Shown: positions 10,820-17,404 of the stretch, in pieces
Layout of the letters: every line of letters begins with the position of its first letter
Position numbering within the stretch: position 1 is the first letter of the stretch
DNA from: CAYLLD01 sp964425135
GTDB taxonomy: Bacteria; Pseudomonadota; Alphaproteobacteria; Rhodobacterales; Rhodobacteraceae
DNA: 17,404 nt
NCBI GenBank assembly: GCA_964425135.1
Contig: CAYRKW010000069.1
Coordinates: 1-17,404, forward strand
Reading direction: 5' to 3'
Made by a program: the position numbers and the translations under genes
The notes under the pieces: generated by a model
Databases searched by the model: none
The model's input: the letters and a program-made list of their open reading frames with translations, nothing else
Told to the model about the DNA's origin: nothing

Positions 10820-12618
10820 GCTTCGTTTTTCTCTTCCAATTCAAGCCACTCGCTCTCCAGCCCATCCAAGCGTTCCTGCCGCTCAACCAGCGCCTTTGTG
10901 GCTTTCGCGCATTTATCAGGCTCATTTTCGAAGACACCGGGCGTAGACAAAAAAGTCTCGATCTTGGCAATCTCTGCTGCCACTGAATCAATCTCTTCGG
11001 GCAGTTTTTCCAACCGGTGCCGCTGCGAGAAACTCAAGCCCTGCGCGTTTTTTGCTTGCTGCACAACTTTGGGCCGCGCCTTCTTCGCTGTTGGCTTTGC
11101 CACAGTGTCCGAAGAGGCTCGTTTAGGCAGCGACGAATACCCCCCCACATGCAGGCTCAACACACCATTGCCCTCAAAATACACCGTCCTCTCCGCGATC
11201 CGATCGACAAAATCACGGTCATGGCTCACCAGCAGCACGGTCCCTGAATACCCGTCAATCACCTCCTGCAACAAATCGAGCGTCTCGATATCGAGATCAT
11301 TTGTCGGCTCATCCAGCACCAAGAGATTGCTTTCGCGGGCGAACAATCGTGCGAGTGTCAGTCGCACTCTCTCGCCCCCCGACAACGCATGAATCGGGCT
11401 ACGGGCTTGCGCCTCATCGAACAAAAAGTCCTTGAGATAACCAACCACATGGCGCGGTGTGCCCTGGACTAGAATTTGATCATTCTTGCCCGACATCCCC
11501 AAATCCGCATCCTGGGTCAAGGTGCTCCAAGGCGTTGCATCCGGGTCAAGGATCGCCTGGGTCTGGTCAAACACACTGATCTCAAGGTTTGTGCCAAGCT
11601 TTATATGCCCGTCGTCCGGTTCAATATCGCCAACTAACATCTTGATCAGGGTCGTTTTTCCAACGCCGTTCGGCCCAACAAAGCCGATCCGCTCGCCGCG
11701 CGAGATGCGGATCGAAAAATCGCGGACAATCGGCACATCCCCATAAGTTTTACACATCCCCTTGGCATCAACCACAAGATTGCCAGACTTCTGCGCATCG
11801 GCCAGCGATAGAGCTGCCGTGCCTTTACGCAACCGCGCAGTCGAATGCTCTTCCCGCAATTCAGCTAAGCGGCGCACCCGCCCCATATTCCGCTTGCGCC
11901 GCGCTGAAATCCCCTCAACCGCCCAGCGCCCTTCGGCCTTGATAAGACGTTTGAGTTTGTGCCGCGCCACATCCTCTTCTTCATAGATCTTGTCCCGCCA
12001 TTCCTCGAAATGCGCAAAACCCTTCTCAGATGTACGCACCACACCGCGGTCCACCCAAATTACCGATTGGGTCGTATTCATCAAAAACCGCCTGTCGTGA
12101 CTGACGATAATCATCGCTTTTGAACTGCTACTCAGGTATCGCTCCAGCCAGACAATCGCCTCCACGTCCAGATGGTTTGTCGGCTCATCGAGCAGAAGCA
12201 AGTCCGCATCGCTTGCGATAAGACGCGCCAAAGCCGCCCTGCGCCGCTCGCCACCCGATGCGGTCCCGGGGGCAAGCTCTCCATCGATTTTCAGGCCCTC
12301 AAGCGCGCGCAAAACCAAATGGTGCTGATCAGCAGGTTTACCGTGAATCGCAAACTTTTCCAAACTTGAAAACCCCTTAAAATCAGGGTTTTGTTCGAGC
12401 ATCTCAACCTGTGTTCGCGGCCTCAAAAATCGTGCCCCGCGATCCATCTCGCGCACGCCGGCCATGATTTTCATCAGCGTGGACTTGCCCGACCCGTTCC
12501 GCCCCACCAGCGCAATCCGCGCGCCCTCATTCACCTTAACGTCCACGCCATCAAGAATGGGATCACCGCCAAGCGTGAGCATTCCATCAGATATCGTGAG
12601 CAAGGGAGGACGTGCCAT
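10816..12618 (-). CDS. uup: ABC-F family ATP-binding protein, Uup-like
   Basis: ABC-F proteins have two ABC cassettes and no membrane domain; they act at the ribosome or in DNA stability. This 600-residue protein has cassette 1 with Walker A GRNGSGKS (39-46), signature SGGER (121-125), Walker B LLLLDE (140-145) and SHDR (173-176); a charged inter-domain linker (about 205-280); and cassette 2 with Walker A GPNGVGKT (315-322), signature SGGER (413-417), Walker B LLVLDE (432-437) and SHDR (465-468). A basic stretch (about 510-520) leads to a C-terminal coiled coil (about 526-600), the feature that separates Uup from Ettα and other subgroups. The ATG has AGGGG eight bases upstream. All ATPase residues are intact. 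Confidence 0.93.
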   Translation of the reverse strand: MARPPLLTISDGMLTLGGDPILDGVDVKVNEGARIALVGRNGSGKSTLMKIMAGVREMDRGARFLRPRTQVEMLEQNPDFKGFSSLEKFAIHGKPADQHHLVLRALEGLKIDGELAPGTASGGERRRAALARLIASDADLLLLDEPTNHLDVEAIVWLERYLSSSSKAMIIVSHDRRFLMNTTQSVIWVDRGVVRTSEKGFAHFEEWRDKIYEEEDVARHKLKRLIKAEGRWAVEGISARRKRNMGRVRRLAELREEHSTARLRKGTAALSLADAQKSGNLVVDAKGMCKTYGDVPIVRDFSIRISRGERIGFVGPNGVGKTTLIKMLVGDIEPDDGHIKLGTNLEISVFDQTQAILDPDATPWSTLTQDADLGMSGKNDQILVQGTPRHVVGYLKDFLFDEAQARSPIHALSGGERVRLTLARLFARESNLLVLDEPTNDLDIETLDLLQEVIDGYSGTVLLVSHDRDFVDRIAERTVYFEGNGVLSLHVGGYSSLPKRASSDTVAKPTAKKARPKVVQQAKNAQGLSFSQRHRLEKLPEEIDSVAAEIAKIETFLSTPGVFENEPDKCAKATKALVERQERLDGLESEWLELEEKNEA

Positions 12619-12624
12619 AACGCC

Positions 12625-12654
12625 CCTATCGCCTTATCGCGCGCACGACGTCAA
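12625..12654 (-). promoter_or_regulatory. Possible promoter of the ABC-F gene
   Basis: On the minus strand TTGACG (12654-12649) is followed after 18 bases by GATAGG (12630-12625). The -35 is good and the -10 poor. The implied start would fall on or next to the ATG, which conflicts with the AGGGG binding site, so the true -10 may lie elsewhere in the 106-base divergent gap. Confidence 0.25.
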
Positions 12655-12724
12655 CCCGCTTGATGCAGCGCAGGGCGAGCAGTAAGGCTGGGCGCGCGAG
12701 GCAGATAAATGCGGGCGAGGATCC

Positions 12725-13903
12725 ATGCAGTTTTCAAACACCCTGATACAGACACAAGAGCCACCGATTATGGCAGCGTTCAAATGGATCGATGCCACCG
12801 CGCGCAATCCCGATCTGCCACTGCTCAATCTCAGCCAAGCCGCCCCCGCCGACCCGCCGCCTGCGCCATTGCGCGCGCATCTGTCCAAGCTGATCGCGGA
12901 TGATCCAAGCCTTCACGCTTATGGCCCGGTACTTGGCAACGATGATATGCGCGCAGAGGTCGCGGCTCGGTGGAGTATCGATTACCATGGCCATATCAAC
13001 CCGTCCAATATCGCCATCACATCAGGCTGCAATCAAGCATTTTGCGCCGCAATCAACACGGTCGCAGCCCCCTCAGATGCCGTCATTCTGGTAGCGCCCT
13101 GGTATTTTAACCATAAGATGCACCTCGATATGCAGGGGATCGAAACGCGCGTTTTGACCTGCGATGCGACCATGCTGCCTTCGGTCAAAGCAGCCGAGAA
13201 ATTGCTCGACAGCCGCGTGAAAGCAATCGTTCTGGTCACCCCTAACAACCCCACCGGCGCAGAGTATCCCGATGATCTCATTACGCAATTCGCCGATCTC
13301 GCCAAGTCGAAGGGGATTAGCCTTATCCTCGATGAAACCTACCGCGATTTTCATTCCTCGGACGATCCGCCGCATACCCTTTTCGCCGACCCCGACTGGA
13401 CGCAATATCTGATTCATCTCTACTCCTTTTCCAAAGTGTTCCGCCTCACGGGCCATCGTGTCGGCGCGCTGGTCGCAGGGACCGACGTTTTGGATCAGGT
13501 CGAAAAATACCTCGACACCGTATCCATCTGCGCCAATCAAACAGGCCAGCGCGCAGCCCTTTTTGGGCTGCAAAACCTCAAATCATGGGTGGATGGCGAG
13601 CGGGCAGAGATATTCGCCCGCCGCGATACCGCACGCGCAAGTTTCGGCAAAGATGAGACCGAGCTTTTGTCCTGCGGCGCCTATTTCGCCTATCTCAAAC
13701 ACCCGTGGGACATGAGCGCAGAGGCGCTCGCCAAACGTCTTTTGTCCGAACAATCGCTGCTTGTCCTGCCAGGCTCAATGTTCATGCCTAGTGGCGCGGG
13801 CGCGCCCGAATTGGCCGAGAAGACCTTGCGCATTGCATTCGCGAATGTATCAGGCAACGGGATTGTCGAGGCTTCGCGCAGAATTGCAGCGTTTAAGCCC
13901 TGA
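12725..13903 (+). CDS. Pyridoxal phosphate-dependent aminotransferase, class I/II
   Basis: A 392-residue fold-type I aminotransferase. Family residues seen are TSGCNQAFC (99-107, phosphate-loop region), the PNNPTG motif (173-178) with Asn175, Asp203 and Tyr206 in ILDETYRDF, the Schiff-base Lys237 in YSFSKVFRLTGHRVG, and the substrate-carboxylate Arg369 in KTLRIAF. The substrate cannot be told from the sequence; the general family includes aspartate, aromatic and alanine aminotransferases. The ATG at 12725 has GAGGA four bases upstream; ATG 12770 is a second choice. It diverges from the ABC-F gene across 106 bases, and 68 bases separate it from the isomerase gene, so it may or may not be in that operon. 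Confidence 0.93.
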   Translation: MQFSNTLIQTQEPPIMAAFKWIDATARNPDLPLLNLSQAAPADPPPAPLRAHLSKLIADDPSLHAYGPVLGNDDMRAEVAARWSIDYHGHINPSNIAITSGCNQAFCAAINTVAAPSDAVILVAPWYFNHKMHLDMQGIETRVLTCDATMLPSVKAAEKLLDSRVKAIVLVTPNNPTGAEYPDDLITQFADLAKSKGISLILDETYRDFHSSDDPPHTLFADPDWTQYLIHLYSFSKVFRLTGHRVGALVAGTDVLDQVEKYLDTVSICANQTGQRAALFGLQNLKSWVDGERAEIFARRDTARASFGKDETELLSCGAYFAYLKHPWDMSAEALAKRLLSEQSLLVLPGSMFMPSGAGAPELAEKTLRIAFANVSGNGIVEASRRIAAFKP

Positions 13904-13910
13904 ACGCCTC

Positions 13911-13939
13911 TTGTCATGCCCGGTGCGGCACCGTAAGTC
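13911..13939 (+). promoter_or_regulatory. Possible promoter of the ppiD-like/trpE operon
   Basis: TTGTCA (13911-13916) followed after 17 bases by TAAGTC (13934-13939); -35 matches five of six, -10 only two of six plus spacing. A perfect small dyad CGGTGC-G-GCACCG (13921-13933) fills the spacer and could be an operator. Confidence 0.35.
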
Positions 13940-13966
13940 CTGCCCGACGTCTAACAGATCGGCAGG
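13939..13966 (+). promoter_or_regulatory. Leader stem covering the RBS of the ppiD-like gene
   Basis: CCTGCC (13939-13944) pairs with GGCAGG (13961-13966), extended by GA/TC after one bulged C. The right arm contains the AGG that serves as Shine-Dalgarno for the ATG at 13972, so the RBS could be masked. Confidence 0.4.
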
Positions 13967-13971
13967 CTGCC

Positions 13972-15858
13972 ATGCTCAAATCGCTTCGTTCATCAGGATC
14001 CAACGTTTTTGTCTGGATTATCATCCTTTTGCTCATTGTCGGACTTGCTGGATTTGGCATCGGTCAATCGGGCGGTGGCGGCTCGAATACGGCAGTTGCA
14101 AGCGTTGGCGATGAGGATATCACCGTGGACGAATATGTGCGCGGTCTCAATCAAGAAATACGCCAGATCTCCGCGCAGTTCGGGCAGCAATTGACGGTTG
14201 AGCAAATGGCCGCGCTCGGCCTTGATCAACAGCTTGTCGGCCAGCTGCTTGTTGGTGCCGCCCTTGATAACGAAGCAAATCGTCTCGGAATATCCGCAGG
14301 TGATGAAACCGTGCGCGATCGCTTGATGGCCACCGGTGCCTTCCGTGATGCGGGCGGTAACTTTTCGCAAGTGACCTATGACTTCGCGTTGCAAAACGCC
14401 AATCTGACGGCTGCACAATACGAAGATAGTCTCCGTGAGGAAACCACACGGCAGCTTTTCCGCGCTGTTGTCGCAGGCGGCGTGCAAATACCCGATGATG
14501 CTGCGCGGGCTGTGGTGAATTACCTGTCAGAACGCCGCGCCGTTGATTGGTTCCGCCTGACAGATGCAAACTTGTCCGAACCAATCGCAGAGCCGGATGA
14601 TGCGGCGCTCATGGAGTTCTACACGGATAACGAAGATCGCTACATGATCCCCGAAACCCGCATAATCACCTATGCCGCCGCGACCGAGGACAGCGTTCTT
14701 GAGACCATCGATGTTAGCGATGAAGAGATTGCAGCGCTCTATGACGAGCGCGCCGAAACCTATCAATCCCCTGCCCGCCGTCTGGTAGATCGCATCATCT
14801 TTGGGACAGATGCAGAGGCCGACGCGGCACTTACATCAATCCGGGACGGCGAACGCGGCTTTGATGAGATAGCAACAGACCGCGGCCTTGATGCCCGCGA
14901 TATTGATCTGGGCGAAGTGACCGAAGATAGTCTAAACGCAGCGCAACGCACTATGCTGTTTGGTTCCGACACACTCGGCGTAGTGGGCCCTGTCGCAACA
15001 GATTTTGGCCCCGCGATCTACCGCGTGAATGCGGTGCTGGATGCCTCCACCACCACGCTTGAAGAGGCCAGCGCAGAATTGCGCGACGAGATCGCACGCG
15101 ACAAGGCCATCGATGCAATATCTGCTGCGTCAGAGGACGTGGTTGATCTGGTCGCAAGCGGCGCACCGCTCGAAGAAGTGGCAAGCGCGACGATCATGGA
15201 AATTGGCACGGTGACAATGCCCGACGAAACCCCCGGCGCAATCACCGATGATGCGAATTTCCGCGAAGAAGCCTTGACCGCAGAAGTGGGCGAAGAGCGT
15301 GACGTCATTGATCTGACAAACGGGATCGCCATTGTACGCGTTGATGAGATACGCGAGCCGACCCTTCGTCCGTTCGAAGAGGCAAAAGCCGATGTGACAG
15401 CCGACTGGATCGAAACACAAACACTCGTGGCACTGTCTCAGCTTGGCGAGAGCATCGTCGCCCGACTTGATGGCGGAGAAGCGATTGAGACCGTTGCCAC
15501 CGAGCTTGGCCTCATCGTCTCGCAAGAGGAACCGCTGCAACGCTCGGACATCATCGAAGACACACCGCCGACGTTCGTGAGCGGCATGTTCGAAACCGAA
15601 CTTGGTAAGTCAGTTTCGATTGTCGATGGTCAAACCATGCTCATCGGGCAATTGAACGAGATTGTCGCCGCCGATCCGGCCTCCGAAGAGGTCACAGCCC
15701 CCTTGTCCGCCATTCAGGCCGAAATGACCGCTGCCACCGCGCAGGACATCCTCTCGCTCTTTATCGGCGCCTTGCAGGATGAGGCAGGCGTGCGGGTTAA
15801 TCATGCCTATATCGCGAACATCCAGACGCAGATGATGGCTAATGGAAACGCGTATTAA
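13972..15858 (+). CDS. PpiD/SurA-like periplasmic peptidyl-prolyl isomerase
   Basis: A 628-residue single-span inner-membrane protein with a large periplasmic part, the layout of PpiD, which helps newly exported proteins fold after the Sec translocon. It has a short cytoplasmic N-terminus (LKSLRSSGSN), one membrane helix (about 12-31, VFVWIIILLLIVGLAGFG), a Gly-rich joint (32-38), a SurA-type N-terminal chaperone domain (about 40-185) and a parvulin-like module (about 268-357, RLVDRIIFGTDAEADAAL then FGPAIYRVNAV). The parvulin part is divergent, so catalytic activity is not certain and it may act purely as a chaperone. The sequence is very acidic. trpE begins 5 bases after the stop. The name ppiD is probable, not proven. 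Confidence 0.9.
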   Translation: MLKSLRSSGSNVFVWIIILLLIVGLAGFGIGQSGGGGSNTAVASVGDEDITVDEYVRGLNQEIRQISAQFGQQLTVEQMAALGLDQQLVGQLLVGAALDNEANRLGISAGDETVRDRLMATGAFRDAGGNFSQVTYDFALQNANLTAAQYEDSLREETTRQLFRAVVAGGVQIPDDAARAVVNYLSERRAVDWFRLTDANLSEPIAEPDDAALMEFYTDNEDRYMIPETRIITYAAATEDSVLETIDVSDEEIAALYDERAETYQSPARRLVDRIIFGTDAEADAALTSIRDGERGFDEIATDRGLDARDIDLGEVTEDSLNAAQRTMLFGSDTLGVVGPVATDFGPAIYRVNAVLDASTTTLEEASAELRDEIARDKAIDAISAASEDVVDLVASGAPLEEVASATIMEIGTVTMPDETPGAITDDANFREEALTAEVGEERDVIDLTNGIAIVRVDEIREPTLRPFEEAKADVTADWIETQTLVALSQLGESIVARLDGGEAIETVATELGLIVSQEEPLQRSDIIEDTPPTFVSGMFETELGKSVSIVDGQTMLIGQLNEIVAADPASEEVTAPLSAIQAEMTAATAQDILSLFIGALQDEAGVRVNHAYIANIQTQMMANGNAY

Positions 15859-15863
15859 CGTCG

Positions 15864-17375
15864 ATGCAACTGTTTCCGAAACCTCAGGCGTTTGAGACGG
15901 CCTACAAGGCCGGCCGCAATCAGGTTGTATGGACCACGTTGGTCGCCGATCTCGACACGCCGGTTTCCCTGATGATGAAGCTGACCAATGCCGGCGAAAA
16001 CAGCTTCATTCTGGAAAGTGTGACAGGCGGCGAGATTCGCGGGCGCTATTCGATAATCGGCGCCAAACCGGATTTGATTTGGACGTACAAAAACGGCGAA
16101 GTTTGCACAAATTCGGCAGCTCTCTACGATACCGACGCCTATGAGGTGCAGAGCGATGATGCGCTTACCTCGCTGCGTTCCATCATCGCCGCCTCCCATA
16201 TCGACCTGCCAGACGCCCTACCACCGATGGCAGCAGGCCTCTTCGGTTATCTCGGCTATGATATGATCCGAGAAGTCGAACACCTGCCGAATGTGAACCC
16301 CGATCCGCTACAATTACCCGATGCGGTTATGATCCGCCCGACAGTTGTGGTTGTCATCGACACCGTTAAAGGCGAGATCAGCATTGTCTCACCTGCGTGG
16401 GTATCAGACGGCCTCAACGCCAAAGCCGCCTATGCGCAGGCGGCAGAACGTGTGGCGAGCGTTGCCAAAGACCTTGAACGTCCCATCGCAACGCAAACCC
16501 GTGAAATCACAGACGACGCGACCGGCACCGCTGCGGTTTCCAACACCACCAAAGATCGCTATTTCGAGATCGTCGCCAAAGCGCGCGATTACATCAAAAA
16601 AGGCGACATCTTTCAGGTTGTCCCCTCACAACGCTGGGCACAGGAATTCAAGCTGCCGCCCCTCTCACTCTACCGCGCCCTACGCCGCACCAACCCGTCA
16701 CCCTACATGTTTTTCTTCAACTTCGGCGGCTTTCAGGTCATTGGGGCCAGCCCCGAAATTCTCGTACGGGTCCGCGACAACAAGGTTTCCATCCGCCCCA
16801 TCGCAGGTACGCGCCCACGCGGTGCCAACCGCGCTGAGGATGAAGCATTGGAAAAGGATTTGCTCTCCGATCCAAAAGAGCTGGCCGAACATCTGATGTT
16901 GCTCGATCTGGGCAGAAACGACGTGGGCCGCGTCTCCAAAATCGGCACCGTAGATCCGAACGAGCAGTTCATCGTCGAGCATTACAGCCACGTGATGCAC
17001 ATCGTCTCCAACGTCGAAGGCGAGTTGTCAGACGAGCACGACGCTTTGTCTGCCCTTCTCGCAGGCCTGCCTGCAGGAACTGTCTCGGGCGCGCCAAAAG
17101 TGCGCGCGATGGAAATCATTGATGAACTGGAAACCGAGAAACGCGGTATCTACGGCGGCGGTGTCGGATATTTTTCCGCGAATGGCGACATGGACCTGTG
17201 CATCGCACTTAGAACAGGCGTTTTGAAAGACGAAACGCTCTACATTCAAGCTGGCGGCGGCGTTGTCTGGGACAGCGACCCGGAGGCTGAATATCAAGAA
17301 ACGGTCAACAAAGCCAAAGCACTCGTGACCGCCGCCAATGAGGCCTCCCGCTTTGTTGCGCTGAAAGGCAACTGA
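15864..17375 (+). CDS. trpE: Anthranilate synthase component I
   Basis: TrpE makes anthranilate from chorismate, with ammonia from the TrpG glutaminase, in the first step of tryptophan synthesis. The 503-residue protein has the N-terminal regulatory region with NSFILESVTGGEIRGRYSII (46-65; the LLES-type motif binds feedback Trp) and the chorismate-binding C-terminal domain: GDIFQVVPSQR (247-257), PSPYMFFFNFGGFQVIGASPE (278-298, conserved), RPIAGTRPRG (311-320), LDLGRNDVGRV (347-357), GTVSGAPKVRAMEIIDELE (405-423) and GGGVVWDSDPEAEY (464-477). No catalytic residue is missing and no TrpG is fused. It starts 5 bases after the ppiD-like stop, with only a weak GGAAA-type RBS, so translation is probably coupled to the upstream gene. 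Confidence 0.98.
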   Translation: MQLFPKPQAFETAYKAGRNQVVWTTLVADLDTPVSLMMKLTNAGENSFILESVTGGEIRGRYSIIGAKPDLIWTYKNGEVCTNSAALYDTDAYEVQSDDALTSLRSIIAASHIDLPDALPPMAAGLFGYLGYDMIREVEHLPNVNPDPLQLPDAVMIRPTVVVVIDTVKGEISIVSPAWVSDGLNAKAAYAQAAERVASVAKDLERPIATQTREITDDATGTAAVSNTTKDRYFEIVAKARDYIKKGDIFQVVPSQRWAQEFKLPPLSLYRALRRTNPSPYMFFFNFGGFQVIGASPEILVRVRDNKVSIRPIAGTRPRGANRAEDEALEKDLLSDPKELAEHLMLLDLGRNDVGRVSKIGTVDPNEQFIVEHYSHVMHIVSNVEGELSDEHDALSALLAGLPAGTVSGAPKVRAMEIIDELETEKRGIYGGGVGYFSANGDMDLCIALRTGVLKDETLYIQAGGGVVWDSDPEAEYQETVNKAKALVTAANEASRFVALKGN

Positions 17376-17404
17376 GACGCGATTAACGCATCATCTTTGA
17401 TAGC

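Overview
The window looks like a chromosomal, mostly housekeeping segment of an alphaproteobacterium, most likely the Roseobacter/Rhodobacteraceae group. Pointers are the NDUFA12-type complex I subunit, a single-gene MlaD-like protein and a DUF2155 protein beside clpX; an accBC-aat block; a peptidyl-prolyl isomerase directly in front of trpE; and a Uup-type ABC-F protein. There is no insertion sequence, integrase, CRISPR array or obvious genomic island. The lineage call is an inference from gene content and recalled gene order, not from a search.

Layout. 157-2709 (+): accB, accC and aat, i.e. the biotin carrier and biotin carboxylase subunits of acetyl-CoA carboxylase followed by Leu/Phe-tRNA-protein transferase. 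2676-6103 (-), read right to left: clpP, clpX, NDUFA12-like, mlaD-like, DUF2155. aat and the DUF2155 gene converge and overlap at their 3' ends. 6279-6629 (+): a small DUF6614-like gene. 6824-8279 (-): tRNA-Leu(UAG), then trigger factor (tig) with a clear intrinsic terminator. The order tig, clpP, clpX is the one familiar from E. coli, but here an oppositely oriented small gene sits between tig and clpP. 8481-8957 (+): a small membrane protein of unknown role.

8958-10204 is the least ordinary part: AT-richer, with two long non-coding stretches (about 370 and 420 bases) flanking one small unrecognised gene (9328-9687). It holds phased heptamer repeats, several dyads, a good sigma70-type promoter and a 15-bp stem-loop. 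It leads into a LuxR-type HTH regulator (10205-10819) whose N-terminal half I do not recognise and whose leader has a CtrA-like site and a hairpin covering the Shine-Dalgarno sequence. The regulator's stop codon overlaps that of the convergent ABC-F gene (10816-12618, -).

12725-17375 (+): a class I/II PLP aminotransferase, a large single-span periplasmic PpiD/SurA-like folding factor, and trpE (anthranilate synthase component I) starting 5 bases after the isomerase stop.

Protein quality control is the recurring theme: ClpP, ClpX, trigger factor, PpiD-like isomerase and Aat (which makes N-end-rule substrates) lie within 14 kb. I found no convincing new multi-gene system. The best leads are the regulatory DNA at 8958-10204, the small protein at 9328 and the orphan LuxR-type regulator.
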